Of a stretch of 64,000 nt of DNA, positions 1 through 8,315 are shown one piece after another. The DNA is from an uncultured Bacteroidales bacterium. Lineage in GTDB: Bacteria; Bacteroidota; Bacteroidia; Bacteroidales; Muribaculaceae. The stretch covers positions 1-64,000 of the forward strand of contig CANSAP010000007.1 in the NCBI GenBank assembly GCA_947644715.1, read 5' to 3'. The notes beneath the pieces are model-generated. The model saw only the letters and a program-made list of their open reading frames with translations, was not told the origin of the DNA and did no database searches. Every line of letters starts with the position of its first letter. Position 1 is the first letter of the stretch. The translations under genes and the position numbers were made by a program.

Positions 1-61
1 GAAGCCATCTTAAAGCTGCGGCCTCTGTCTTAACATATATTTTTAGACACACTCTGAATTG

Positions 62-111
62 ATTGCCGTCCGCGTCTGTGCAAAATTATTTGCAATGGAG
101 CGGACGGCAAT
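62..111. terminator. Strong nested hairpin upstream of tRNA-Arg
   Basis: A 12-bp perfect stem (62-73 with 100-111, ATTGCCGTCCGC and its complement) encloses a second perfect 6-bp hairpin (TGCAAA 79-84 with TTTGCA 89-94). It is followed by only a short T-rich stretch, so it is terminator-like rather than a textbook intrinsic terminator. It probably closes a transcript that enters from left of the window, and it directly precedes the promoter of the tRNA gene. Confidence 0.5.
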
Positions 112-142
112 TTGCTCATTTCGCAAAAAATCGCTAACTTTG
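111..142 (+). promoter_or_regulatory. Bacteroidetes-type promoter for tRNA-Arg
   Basis: TTTG at 111-114, then 20 bp, then TAACTTTG at 135-142, a full match to the -33/-7 pattern of the Bacteroidetes primary sigma factor. Transcription should start near 148, about 54 nt before the tRNA. The region 143-201 shows nothing else recognisable. Confidence 0.75.
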
Positions 143-201
143 CGGCCTGATTGGTGGCTGCCGGTGATAACGGCTACGCGCAGCCTCCGGCTTCAGACGA
201 T

Positions 202-275
202 GGACCGGTAGCTCAGTTGGATAGAGCAACAGCCTTCTAAGCTGTGGGTCCCGGGTTCGAGCCCCGGCCGGTTCA
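202..275 (+). tRNA. tRNA-Arg (anticodon TCT)
   Basis: The cloverleaf can be folded by eye. The acceptor stem GGACCGG pairs with CCGGTTC, the D arm is GCTC/GAGC, and the anticodon stem is ACAGC/GCTGT with loop CTTCTAA, which gives anticodon TCT (reads AGA). The T arm is CCGGG/CCCGG with loop TTCGAGC and the discriminator base is A. The 3' CCA is not encoded. The tRNA lies 99 bp upstream of the phosphofructokinase gene. The gap has no clear promoter, so read-through from the tRNA promoter is possible. Confidence 0.96.
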
Positions 276-374
276 CTTACTACCAGTTTCTCGGGTGCAG
301 GGTGCGCGTGCCGCGTGCCGGGGCGCCTGATTCCGGATGATTAACCCAATTTCAAAGATAGACATAAAAATAGC

Positions 375-2033
375 ATGAAGAAGAGTGCTCTCCAGCGAGT
401 GCGTGCTGAGTATCAGCCCAAGCTCCCCTTTGCCCTCCAGGGTCCCGTGAAGGTTAAGGTTGGCGAAAAGACACAGTCAGTGGCCGACCAGGAAGAAATT
501 GAAAAACTGTTCCCGAATACTTACGGCATGCCCGTTGTGGAGTTCGAGCGCGACGAGAACCCCCAGCGTGTGGAGGAACCCTTCAATGTGGGTATCATCC
601 TCTCCGGCGGTCAGGCTCCCGGCGGCCACAATGTGGTGAGCGGTATCTTCGACGGCATCAAGAGCCTCAACCGCGAGAGCCGTCTTTACGGCTTCCTGAT
701 GGGTCCCTCCGGCTTCGTTGACCACCAGTATATGGAGCTGACTGCCGGCATCATCAAAGACTATCGCAACACCGGCGGCTTCGACATCATCGGCTCCGGA
801 CGCACCAAGCTCGAGACTCCCGAACAGTTCGACAAGGGCCTGAAAATCCTTGAGGAGCTGAACATCAAGGCTCTCGTAATCATTGGCGGCGATGACTCCA
901 ACACCAATGCAGCCGTGCTGGCTGAATACTACAAGGCCAAGGGTGTGGATGTGCAGGTGATCGGTGTGCCCAAGACCATCGACGGCGACCTGAAGAACAA
1001 ATGGATTGAAACCTCCTTCGGCTTCGACACGGCCTGCAAGGTTTACAGCGAGGTTATCGGCAACATTCAGCGTGACTGCAACTCCGCAAAGAAATACTAT
1101 CACTTCATCAAGCTGATGGGTCGCAGCGCTTCTCACATCGCTCTTGAGTGCGCGCTGGAGACTCAGCCCAACATCTGCCTTATCTCCGAAGAGATTCTGG
1201 CAAAGCGCATGACGCTTGACAACATCGTGAGTTATGTGGCTTACGTTGTCAGCGAGCGTGCCAAGCTTGGCTGGAACTTCGGCACAGTGCTCATCCCCGA
1301 AGGCCTGATTGAGTTCATTCCCTCAGTGAAGGCGCTCATCGCCGAGCTGAACGATGTGCTCGCCCAGCATGGTGAGGAGCTTGCCGGCCTGGATGATGAC
1401 AACAAGCTCATCACCATCCACTCATATCTCTCTGCCGCCAACGCCGAGCTTTACAAGAGCCTGCCCAAGCAGATTGCTCTCCAGCTCTCTCTGGACCGCG
1501 ACAGCCACGGCAATGTGCAGGTGTCTCTCATCGAGACCGAGAAGCTCATCAGCGAAATGGTGGAGAAGCGCCTCGAGGAGATGAAGGAGCAGGGTCTGTA
1601 TGTAGGCAAGTTCGCCACCCAGCACCACTTCTTCGGCTACGAAGGTCGTTGCGCTGACCCCTCCAACTTCGATGCCGACTACACATACGCTCTCGGTTTC
1701 AACGCCGCCATGCTCATCAATGCAGGTCTGACCGGCTACATGAGCTCCGTGCGCAACCTGACCGGCCACACCGAGGAATGGATTGCCGGCGGCATACCTA
1801 TCACAATGATGATGAACATGGAGCGCCGCAACGGCAAGCTGAAGCCCGTAATCCAAAAGGCTCTGGTGAACCTCAACGGTCGTCCCTACCTCAAGTTTGC
1901 TTCACAGCGCGAGACCTGCGCCCTGAACACCCTCTATCAGTATCCCGGCCCCATCCAGTACTTCGGCCCGGCAGAGGTGTGCGACCGCCCCTCGATGACT
2001 CTGCTGCTGGAGCACGAAAAAGACGTATATTAA
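375..2033 (+). CDS. pfp: Diphosphate-dependent 6-phosphofructokinase
   Basis: Cytosolic enzyme that phosphorylates fructose 6-phosphate with pyrophosphate instead of ATP. The reaction is reversible, so it serves both glycolysis and gluconeogenesis. The protein has 552 residues, the size of the long PPi-PFK class (the ATP enzyme is about 320). Visible motifs are a glycine-rich GGQAPGGHN near residues 78-86, GGDDS at 171-175 and PKTIDGD at 199-205. In this family the second Asp of GGDD excludes ATP and the Asp of TIDGD is catalytic. ATG at 375 is the only sensible start and gives the full N-terminus. No strong promoter is seen in the 99 bp after the tRNA. A MATE exporter gene follows after 65 bp. 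PPi-PFK is the usual phosphofructokinase in many Bacteroidales. Confidence 0.95.
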   Translation: MKKSALQRVRAEYQPKLPFALQGPVKVKVGEKTQSVADQEEIEKLFPNTYGMPVVEFERDENPQRVEEPFNVGIILSGGQAPGGHNVVSGIFDGIKSLNRESRLYGFLMGPSGFVDHQYMELTAGIIKDYRNTGGFDIIGSGRTKLETPEQFDKGLKILEELNIKALVIIGGDDSNTNAAVLAEYYKAKGVDVQVIGVPKTIDGDLKNKWIETSFGFDTACKVYSEVIGNIQRDCNSAKKYYHFIKLMGRSASHIALECALETQPNICLISEEILAKRMTLDNIVSYVAYVVSERAKLGWNFGTVLIPEGLIEFIPSVKALIAELNDVLAQHGEELAGLDDDNKLITIHSYLSAANAELYKSLPKQIALQLSLDRDSHGNVQVSLIETEKLISEMVEKRLEEMKEQGLYVGKFATQHHFFGYEGRCADPSNFDADYTYALGFNAAMLINAGLTGYMSSVRNLTGHTEEWIAGGIPITMMMNMERRNGKLKPVIQKALVNLNGRPYLKFASQRETCALNTLYQYPGPIQYFGPAEVCDRPSMTLLLEHEKDVY

Positions 2034-2098
2034 TCCCGGAAGGGACGACGCCTCTCCATGTGTGAGGCCTCCGTTCCGTAATTAATTGATAACAAGCG

Positions 2099-3508
2099 AT
2101 GAAAGCACCCTCAGGCATTGAATCAAATTCAAGTCAGGGGGTGCTTTCCGCATCTGCGTCCGGCTACTCCTTCCTGCCGGGGAAAGGGGGGCTTACCCGC
2201 CGGCTGATTCTCTTCGCACTCCCCATAATCGGCAGCGGCATCGTGCAGCAATCGTTTAATTCGGTTGATGTGGCTGTAGTGGGGCAATATGTGGGTGATG
2301 GAGCGCTGGCGGCCGTCGGAGCCAACGGTTCGGTTATCTCGCTGATTGTCACTCTGTTCATGGGTATAGCCTTGGGTGCCAATGTCGTAATCTCCCGCTA
2401 TCTCGGAGCTCGCGACGAAGCGGGAGTGCGCCGGGCAGTAGCCACCCAGGGTGTGGCTGCGCTCATCTGCTCGGCAGTGCTTGTGGCCATAGGCTCATTG
2501 AGCGCCCGACCCATCTTGGAACTTCTCGACACCCCTCCGGAGGTGCTTGACGATGCCACACTCTATCTGAAAATCTACACCCTCGGCTTCCCCGCGATGC
2601 TCGTCTATAACTTCGTGAGTGCCGTGCTCAGGAGCGTAGGAGACACGAGCCGCCCCTTCTACTGGCTCGTCGGTAGCGGACTGGTGAATGTCGTTCTCAA
2701 CCTGTGGCTCGTGTTGGGTTGCGGCATGGGTGTTGAGGGAGTGGCGATAGCCACTGTAGTCAGCGGCACTATAGCCGCACTCGGTGTCACCTGGAATCTG
2801 ATGCGGGAGCAGGGGGCGATACGTCTTGACCTGCGTCGGCTGCGCATCTATGGCCGGGAGCTGAAAATGATGCTCTCCATCGGTTTGCCGGCCGGGCTGC
2901 AAGGCAGCGTGTTCGCCTTAAGCAACGTCATCATCCAAAGCGCCATCAACGGCTTCGGACCCAAGGCAATGGCCGGGAGCGCCGCAGCACTGATTTTCGA
3001 GCTGTACGCCTACTTCATAATAACGGCCATGGTGCAGGCCACCTTGACCTTCGTCAGTGCCGCCTACGGCGCCGGCCACAACGAACTCTGCCGCCGCCTG
3101 ATGTGGCGCTGCATGTGTCTCGGGTTGGCCGGGAGCGCCGGCATCAATCTGATAGTGGCCTCCTCGCCGGGACTGTTCTGCTCCATTTTTACCTCTGATG
3201 CCGCCGCGCTGCACTTCGCCTCGCAGAGAGTGCTCGGAGTGCTGATGGTGCAATTCCTTGCTACGAGCTATGAGGTGTCGGCCGGCGGAATGCGAGCCCT
3301 TGGCTATTCGCTGACTCCGATGTTCATTACCATCTGCGGCACCTGCGTAGTGAGAGTGCTGTGGGTGAAGGTGTGGGTGCCTGAGACTTTTTCGTCGCTG
3401 CTCATGGTCTATCCCGTCACCTGGGTGATGACCGGCACAGCCATGCTCACAGCCTGGAACATCGTCTCCCGCAAAGCTCTCGGCCCTAAAAAGCTCACGC
3501 ATTCCTGA
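2099..3508 (+). CDS. MATE family efflux transporter
   Basis: Predicted inner-membrane antiporter of the MATE (multidrug and toxic compound extrusion) family, which usually exchanges Na+ or H+ for organic cations. The 469 residues hold about 12 hydrophobic segments in two similar halves. The first follows LTRRLILFALPIIGSGIVQQ near residue 34, with the family-typical GVGANGS-like stretch (AVGANGSVISLIV) near 75. A short, hydrophilic N-terminal extension rich in Ser and Gly precedes the first helix. A start a little downstream cannot be excluded, since no ribosome-binding site decides it. The gene lies 65 bp after pfp on the same strand. The substrate cannot be told from sequence. The other MATE branches (DinF-like, flippases) are the main alternatives within the superfamily. 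Confidence 0.92.
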   Translation: MKAPSGIESNSSQGVLSASASGYSFLPGKGGLTRRLILFALPIIGSGIVQQSFNSVDVAVVGQYVGDGALAAVGANGSVISLIVTLFMGIALGANVVISRYLGARDEAGVRRAVATQGVAALICSAVLVAIGSLSARPILELLDTPPEVLDDATLYLKIYTLGFPAMLVYNFVSAVLRSVGDTSRPFYWLVGSGLVNVVLNLWLVLGCGMGVEGVAIATVVSGTIAALGVTWNLMREQGAIRLDLRRLRIYGRELKMMLSIGLPAGLQGSVFALSNVIIQSAINGFGPKAMAGSAAALIFELYAYFIITAMVQATLTFVSAAYGAGHNELCRRLMWRCMCLGLAGSAGINLIVASSPGLFCSIFTSDAAALHFASQRVLGVLMVQFLATSYEVSAGGMRALGYSLTPMFITICGTCVVRVLWVKVWVPETFSSLLMVYPVTWVMTGTAMLTAWNIVSRKALGPKKLTHS

Positions 3509-3510
3509 GC

Positions 3511-3544
3511 AAAAAAACGACCCCTCGGCTTGGAGGCCAAGGGG
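3511..3544 (-). terminator. Intrinsic terminator, mainly for the 31-codon gene
   Basis: On the minus strand a 9-bp stem (3536-3544 with 3521-3529, fully paired when one G-T wobble is counted) is followed by TCGTTTTTTT. On the plus strand the same hairpin has one A-C mismatch and is followed by a T-rich run at 3552-3562, so it may also stop transcripts of the MATE gene. It lies 33 bp past the stop codon of the micro-gene. Confidence 0.75.
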
Positions 3545-3577
3545 ATAAAACGTTTTCTTTTTGAGCCGGTGCCCGAA

Positions 3578-3673
3578 TCAGTTAAGAATGATTGCGCCTA
3601 CTGCAGGCAGAGCGGTGTATGCTCGGGCGAAGTCGCGCAGAAAGCTCAATGTAGACTTACGGGGCTTCTTCAT
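3578..3673 (-). CDS. 31-residue basic/hydrophobic micro-protein, function unknown
   Basis: Short open frame with ATG at 3673 and TGA at 3578-3580. The product starts MKKPRKSTLSF, has a middle LRDFARAY, and ends GAIILN. It has five Lys/Arg in the first 13 residues, then a mildly amphipathic stretch and a hydrophobic C-terminus. Support for its being real comes from three points: it fills an otherwise empty 357-bp gap, its stop is followed by a good intrinsic terminator on the same strand, and its codon use matches the neighbouring genes. My recollection is that very short Bacteroidales proteins of this look (MKK start, FxRxFAR-like core) recur, but I cannot verify homology here. No clear -33/-7 promoter was found upstream. 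It could be a membrane-associated peptide or the coding part of a dual-function RNA. Confidence 0.6.
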   Translation of the reverse strand: MKKPRKSTLSFLRDFARAYTALPAVGAIILN

Positions 3674-3818
3674 GGATTGCTCTGATTTGATTAGTAATTG
3701 ATGGTGGTAGATTTCACTCATAGGCAAACTTGGAGTTTTAACTTGTTTATAGAGAAGAGCATAGCGTGGTTATGCGCTACATAAGAGTAACGACCCGAGT
3801 GCGGCATTATTGTATCTG

Positions 3819-3850
3819 TTTGGAGTTAAGTGCGCTTTTTGCTACTTTTG
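3819..3850 (+). promoter_or_regulatory. Promoter of cutC
   Basis: TTTG at 3819-3822, 20 bp, TACTTTTG at 3843-3850. This gives a predicted start near 3856 and a leader of only about 10 nt before the ATG at 3866. The stretch 3674-3818 shows nothing else I can name. Confidence 0.75.
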
Positions 3851-3865
3851 TAAATAAAAAGAACT

Positions 3866-4567
3866 ATGAGAAAGATTGAGATATGCTGCGGCTCTGTGGA
3901 CGACGTCATCGCCGCCCGCTTCGGCGGAGCCATCCGTGTGGAGCTTTGCGCTGCCACTGACTTGGGGGGTGTTACCCCCTCGGCCGGACTGATTGTAGGA
4001 GCATTGCGCGAGAAAGGGGAGATGCAGGTGCATGTCCTGGTGCGCCCCCGGCCCGGAGATTTTGTGTATGACCGCGCCGAGGTGAGCACAATGGAGGCCG
4101 ATATTGCCGCGGCCCGCGAAGCCGGCGCTGACGGAGTGGTTATCGGTGCGCTTACGCCTGCCGGCGAGCTGGATATGCCCGTCATGCAGCGACTCCTGAA
4201 AGCAGCCGAAGGAATGAATGTGACCTTCCACCGGGCCTTCGACGAGACCGCGCATCCGGAGAAGGTGCTGGAACAATTGATTGAACTGGGCATCAGCCGC
4301 GTGCTGACCTCCGGAGGCAAGCCCGGAGCCTTTCAGGGACTCCCTCTGCTGCGCCGCTTGGTGCATAAGGGTGGCGACCGGATAATCGTAATGCCGGGAG
4401 CCGGAATTAATCCTGTGAATATCAAGGAAATAGAGGCTATAACCGGAGCGCGCGAGTTTCATTCCACAGCCACTGACAAGGGGGAGGTGAGAGCTGTCAG
4501 CCCCCTGTTCGGACAACGCCCGCTCTCGACCCGCTGCGAGCTGGTCAGGGCTCTTGTCGGTGAATAG
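3866..4567 (+). CDS. cutC: CutC family protein (copper homeostasis)
   Basis: Cytoplasmic TIM-barrel protein of the CutC family, linked by older genetics to copper tolerance. Its molecular role is still debated. The 233 residues cover the whole family length. Family landmarks are the N-terminal KIEICCGSVDDVIAA, RVELCAATDLGGVTPSAG near residue 25-43, MQVHVLVRPRPGDFVY near 52-67, VTFHRAFDETAHPE near 117-130 and RVLTSGGKPGA near 145-155. A dedicated promoter lies just upstream and there is no close downstream partner. The 117 bp to dnaA contain only an imperfect small hairpin. I see no copper-responsive operator, and no copper transporter gene is adjacent. Confidence 0.9.
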   Translation: MRKIEICCGSVDDVIAARFGGAIRVELCAATDLGGVTPSAGLIVGALREKGEMQVHVLVRPRPGDFVYDRAEVSTMEADIAAAREAGADGVVIGALTPAGELDMPVMQRLLKAAEGMNVTFHRAFDETAHPEKVLEQLIELGISRVLTSGGKPGAFQGLPLLRRLVHKGGDRIIVMPGAGINPVNIKEIEAITGAREFHSTATDKGEVRAVSPLFGQRPLSTRCELVRALVGE

Positions 4568-4684
4568 GTTTTAAGTGATTGAATAGCAATGTATTGCGAA
4601 AAAAATATGGAGGCCGCTTTTAAGTCTCGGAATTTTTTGCGAAATTTGTAATCCTTTTTGGCATTCTTAACTACCATCTCAGCA

Positions 4685-6079
4685 ATGACTCACGACCATA
4701 AGGCTCTCTGGCAACAATGTCTGGACATCATCGCGCGGCAACTGCCCCGCGAGGCGTTCACCACATGGTTCACACCGGCCGAGTCGCTGGGTTTTGAGAA
4801 TGGAAAAGTCTCGCTGCGCATCCCGACAGCTTACTTCCTCGAGCAGTATGAGGATCGCTTCTACAATGTCTTCTCCCGCGCGCTGCGGGAGGTGTACGGC
4901 TCCGGCGTCAAGATTGAATACAAGTATGACGTAGTGCAGGGAGACCCCGCCACCGAGATTAAAATCGGGCGCGACGTAGCCACCTCATCCGCTCCGGCTC
5001 CTGCGCAGCAGCGCGGCGCACAGGCTCCCTCGGGAGTCAGCATCGCCAAAGTGGATTCGCAGCTGAAGTCAATCTATAATTTCGAGAACTACTGCGTGGG
5101 GGAGTCTAACCGGTTGGCCTACACGATTGCCGAGAACATCGGCTCCAATCCGCGCAAGACCGTCTTCAATCCCTTCTTCCTCTACGGCAGCACCGGGGTG
5201 GGCAAAACCCATCTGATTCAGGCTGTCGGCCTGCGGGTGAAGGAACTCTATCCGGAAGCTAAAGTGCTGTATCTCACCTCCCGCACCTTTGAGAATCAGT
5301 ATGGCACGGCAGTGCGTCAGAAGCAGGTCAATGACTTCATCAACTTCTATCAGGGGATAGACGTGCTGCTCATCGACGATATCCAGGAGCTGTCAGGCAA
5401 GACCGGCACACAGAATGCCTTCTATCCCATCTTCAATTTCCTGCATCAGAAGGGAAAGATACTCGTCATGACCTCCGACCGTCCGCCGGTGGAGCTGAGC
5501 GACATGATGGACCGCCTGATTTCCCGCTTCAAATGGGGCGTAATAGAGGTGTTGCCGACCCCGGACCTGGAGCTGCGCAAAGAGATTCTCCGCCATAAAT
5601 CAGCCAAAAACGGTCTCGACCTCTCAGAGGAGGTTATTGACGTGATTGCCACCCATGTAACCGAGTCAGTGCGCGAGCTGGAGGGGGTAGTGATTTCCCT
5701 TATCACCCGCGCCACACTGCTCAATCAGACCGTCACTCCGGAGTTGGCGCGCATCGTGATGCAGAGTGCCGTGAAGATGACCAAACGCGCGATTAACTTC
5801 GACATGATAGTGGAGGCCACAGCCGCACATTTCAACATGGATGCCGATGTGATTTTCTCCCGCTCCCGCCTGCGCGACATCAACGATGCCCGCCAGATGA
5901 TAATGTATCTGGCTCACAAGCTGACAGACCTCTCCAGCAAATCCATAGGCTACAAGCTTAACCGCACCCACGTGACTGTGCTTCACGGCATCAAAGCCGT
6001 GACTGACCGGGTGGCCATCGATCCCGCCACCGCGCAGTCAGCTTCCGAAATAGAGCACACACTCCGCACCGGCGCCTGA
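4685..6079 (+). CDS. dnaA: Chromosomal replication initiator DnaA
   Basis: AAA+ initiator that binds DnaA boxes, opens the origin and loads the replicative helicase. The chosen start, ATG at 4685 (464 aa), gives the family-typical N-terminus with HKALWQQCLDIIARQLPREAFTTWF as domain I. The frame is open upstream to a TTG at 4658, but that adds nine residues unlike the family. A Pro/Ala/Gln-rich linker (about residues 98-118) is followed by Walker A GSTGVGKTH at 168-176, Walker B LLIDDI, and a C-terminal DNA-binding domain ending with the signature region NRTHVTVLHG. No cluster of TTATCCACA boxes lies on either side, so the origin does not appear to be beside the gene. The promoter is unclear; a degenerate TTTTTTG/AATTTG pair sits near 4634-4649. 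Confidence 0.97.
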   Translation: MTHDHKALWQQCLDIIARQLPREAFTTWFTPAESLGFENGKVSLRIPTAYFLEQYEDRFYNVFSRALREVYGSGVKIEYKYDVVQGDPATEIKIGRDVATSSAPAPAQQRGAQAPSGVSIAKVDSQLKSIYNFENYCVGESNRLAYTIAENIGSNPRKTVFNPFFLYGSTGVGKTHLIQAVGLRVKELYPEAKVLYLTSRTFENQYGTAVRQKQVNDFINFYQGIDVLLIDDIQELSGKTGTQNAFYPIFNFLHQKGKILVMTSDRPPVELSDMMDRLISRFKWGVIEVLPTPDLELRKEILRHKSAKNGLDLSEEVIDVIATHVTESVRELEGVVISLITRATLLNQTVTPELARIVMQSAVKMTKRAINFDMIVEATAAHFNMDADVIFSRSRLRDINDARQMIMYLAHKLTDLSSKSIGYKLNRTHVTVLHGIKAVTDRVAIDPATAQSASEIEHTLRTGA

Positions 6080-6204
6080 TTCGGCCACCTCTCCGGGTCA
6101 CTCATTCAATCGTAACAGTTTGATTATCCATCGCGTAGGCTATGGCACGCGATGCGCATTCGCATGTCCAGGCCGGCGCCACGACTTGGCCGGGGAGCAT
6201 GTGG

Positions 6205-6249
6205 AGAAAAACAGAAAAGCGAATCTTGAATTGCTTCAAAATTCGCTTT
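6205..6249 (-). terminator. Intrinsic terminator after tRNA-Ala
   Basis: Minus-strand hairpin with a 9-bp outer stem (6241-6249 with 6216-6224) and an inner TTGAA/TTCAA stem around a TTGC-type loop, followed by the T-rich tail TCTGTTTTTC (6215-6206). It ends the tRNA-Ala transcript and may also help stop dnaA transcription coming from the other side. The stretch 6080-6204 otherwise shows GC-rich imperfect repeats but no gene. Confidence 0.8.
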
Positions 6250-6254
6250 GAGGG

Positions 6255-6328
6255 TGGAGCATATCGGAATCGAACCGATGACCTCTTGACTGCCAGTCAA
6301 ACGCTCTAGCCAACTGAGCTAATGCCCC
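6255..6328 (-). tRNA. tRNA-Ala (anticodon GGC)
   Basis: On the minus strand the acceptor stem GGGGCAT pairs with ATGCTCC and includes the G3-T70 wobble pair that marks alanine tRNAs. The anticodon stem TTTGA/TCAAG closes loop CTGGCAG, anticodon GGC (reads GCC/GCT). The T arm is ATCGG/CCGAT. The discriminator is A, followed by CCC rather than CCA, so the CCA end must be added after transcription. A promoter and a terminator flank it as a single-gene unit. Confidence 0.96.
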
Positions 6329-6350
6329 AAGTGTCGTAGTTTTTCGTCTG

Positions 6351-6382
6351 CAAAATTACGCTTTCTTTTTTATTCCGCCAAA
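6351..6382 (-). promoter_or_regulatory. Promoter of tRNA-Ala
   Basis: On the minus strand TTTG (6379-6382), 20 bp, TAATTTTG (6351-6358). The predicted start is about 16 bp upstream of the mature tRNA 5' end. Confidence 0.75.
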
Positions 6383-6483
6383 TTTTTTGACTACTTTTTT
6401 CTTTTCTTTTCTTCTGAGTGCTGATTCTCAGCGATTTATTAAATCAAAAAAACGCGGTCGGGTTCAGATTCAGCCGTGCCGCA

Positions 6484-6515
6484 TTTGCATATCTCAGTTT
6501 TTTTTGCTAATTTCG
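6484..6515 (+). promoter_or_regulatory. Promoter of the recJ-recQ unit
   Basis: TTTG at 6484-6487, 20 bp, TAATTTCG at 6508-6515 (one change from TAnnTTTG). The predicted start near 6521 leaves a leader of about 50 nt to the ATG chosen for recJ. This supports the ATG at 6570 over any upstream codon in the same frame, because those would lie before the transcript start. Confidence 0.6.
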
Positions 6516-6569
6516 CAACATCTCCACCTCGGTATTGGTTTCAATCATTCCCCCTTATCATCATCTGCC

Positions 6570-8306
6570 ATGACCCGCAAATGGAATTACATCCCCCTGA
6601 CTGCCCGCCAGCAGCAGACGGCCGCTGAATTGCGCCCGCACTGTGGCGACAGCTCGGCCATTGCCGAACTGCTCCTGCGCAGGGGTGTTCATACCCCCGA
6701 GGAGGCTGAACGCTTTTTCGCTCCGGCTATTGCCGACCTTCATGACCCGTTCCTTATGCAGGACATGGATAAAGCAGTCGAGAGACTCAACAAAGCGATG
6801 GGAGCAAAGGAGCGGATTATGGTTTACGGGGACTACGATGTGGATGGTGTGACCGCCGTCACCCTCGTCTACAAATATCTCCAGAACTACTATTCCAATA
6901 TCGAGTATTACATCCCCACCCGCTATGAAGAGGGCTACGGCATCTCGACCAAAAGCATAGACTACGCTGCCGACGCCGGAGTGAAACTCGTCATCGTGCT
7001 TGACTGCGGAATCAAGGCCATCGAAGAGATTGCCTATGCCAAGAGCAAGGGGATAGATTTCATTATCTGCGACCACCATATGCCTGACGAGGAGCTGCCT
7101 CCCGCTGTGGCTATCCTCAACCCCAAGATGCCCGGGAGCACATACCCCTGCAAGCACCTGAGCGGCTGCGGAGTGGGCTTCAAGTTCATGCAGGGCTTTG
7201 CCATGAGCAACGGCCTGAGCAACCACAACGAACTCGAGAGCCTGCTTGACCTCGTGGCCGTCAGTATCGCCGCCGACATTGTCCCCATAGTGGGGGAGAA
7301 CCGCGTCATGGCCTATCATGGTCTGCGCCGCCTGAACTCCAACCCCAACCTGGGGCTGCGCTCAATCATACGCATCTGCAAGCTCACCAACAAGGATATA
7401 ACCATCTCCGACGTAATCTTCAAAATCGGCCCGCGCATCAACGCCTCCGGACGAATGCAGAGCGGCATCGAGGCTGTGGACCTGCTTGTCACCCGCGACC
7501 TGCATGATGCCTACGAAAAAGGGATGAACATCGACCAGTATAACAAGGATCGCAAAGAGCTGGACAAGCGCATAACCGATGAAGCCAACGCCCTCATTGA
7601 GCGCAACGTCAATGTGGTTGAGGGGAAGCGCTCCATCGTCATCTGCAACCGCGACTGGCATAAAGGCATCATCGGCATCGTGGCCTCCCGCCTCACCGAG
7701 CTTTATTACAAACCGGCTGTGGTGCTCACCCTCTCCGACGGCATAGCCACCGGCTCAGCCCGTTCCGTGCAGGGCTTTGACATCTATGCCGCAGTCAACG
7801 AAGCGCGCCATCTGCTGGAAAACTTCGGCGGCCACACCTATGCCGTGGGTCTTACGCTCAAAGAGGAGAATGTGCCTGAATTTGCAAAACTCTTCGAGGA
7901 ATATGTAGCCGCCCACATTCTCCCCTCGCAGCTCGAGCCGCATCTTGAGATTGACGCCGAGATAACCTTCTCCGAGATTACCCCCGAATTCATAGCCTCG
8001 TTGCGGAAATTCAATCCCCACGGTCCCGGCAATCAGAAGCCCGTGTTCATGACGCGCGGCGTCTTCGACTTCGGCACCTCGAAGCTCGTGGGCAAGACCA
8101 TGGAGCATATCAAGCTCGAGCTTGAGGACAACTCCACCTCCCGCGTAATCAACGCCATAGCCTTCAACATGGCGCAATACTTCGAGCATATCCACGCCCA
8201 TAAGCCCATCGACATCTGCTACACACTGGAGCCCACCAAGCATCCCGGCCGCGGCGAGAGCGTGCAGCTGCTCATCCGCGACATCCGCCTCTCTAAACCC
8301 CTTTAA
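6570..8306 (+). CDS. recJ: Single-stranded-DNA-specific exonuclease RecJ
   Basis: 5'-3' single-strand DNA exonuclease acting in recombination and mismatch or base-excision repair. It belongs to the DHH phosphoesterase family and needs Mn2+ or Mg2+. With the start at 6570 the protein is 578 residues, the normal RecJ length. The frame stays open to 6387, but that part is T-rich non-coding sequence containing the promoter. Motifs seen are YGDYDVDGVTAV (motif I Asp cluster, near residue 84), VVLDCGI, the DHH motif in ICDHHMPDEELP, and ASGRM in the DHHA1 part. The C-terminal OB-like region is present. It is followed by recQ after 9 bp, the classic RecJ-RecQ pairing (helicase plus nuclease) found in many bacteria. 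Confidence 0.95.
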   Translation: MTRKWNYIPLTARQQQTAAELRPHCGDSSAIAELLLRRGVHTPEEAERFFAPAIADLHDPFLMQDMDKAVERLNKAMGAKERIMVYGDYDVDGVTAVTLVYKYLQNYYSNIEYYIPTRYEEGYGISTKSIDYAADAGVKLVIVLDCGIKAIEEIAYAKSKGIDFIICDHHMPDEELPPAVAILNPKMPGSTYPCKHLSGCGVGFKFMQGFAMSNGLSNHNELESLLDLVAVSIAADIVPIVGENRVMAYHGLRRLNSNPNLGLRSIIRICKLTNKDITISDVIFKIGPRINASGRMQSGIEAVDLLVTRDLHDAYEKGMNIDQYNKDRKELDKRITDEANALIERNVNVVEGKRSIVICNRDWHKGIIGIVASRLTELYYKPAVVLTLSDGIATGSARSVQGFDIYAAVNEARHLLENFGGHTYAVGLTLKEENVPEFAKLFEEYVAAHILPSQLEPHLEIDAEITFSEITPEFIASLRKFNPHGPGNQKPVFMTRGVFDFGTSKLVGKTMEHIKLELEDNSTSRVINAIAFNMAQYFEHIHAHKPIDICYTLEPTKHPGRGESVQLLIRDIRLSKPL

Positions 8307-8315
8307 CAGCTCCGT

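Noticed and set aside
4658-4684. TTG start for dnaA giving nine more residues
   Set aside because: The extra residues do not resemble DnaA N-termini, and the ATG at 4685 gives the family start.
4568-6204. Replication origin beside dnaA
   Set aside because: No cluster of DnaA boxes; only a single TTATCCATC-like 9-mer near 6124.
6387-6569. Upstream extension of recJ
   Set aside because: The stretch is T-rich, contains the predicted promoter, and the family N-terminus begins at the ATG at 6570.
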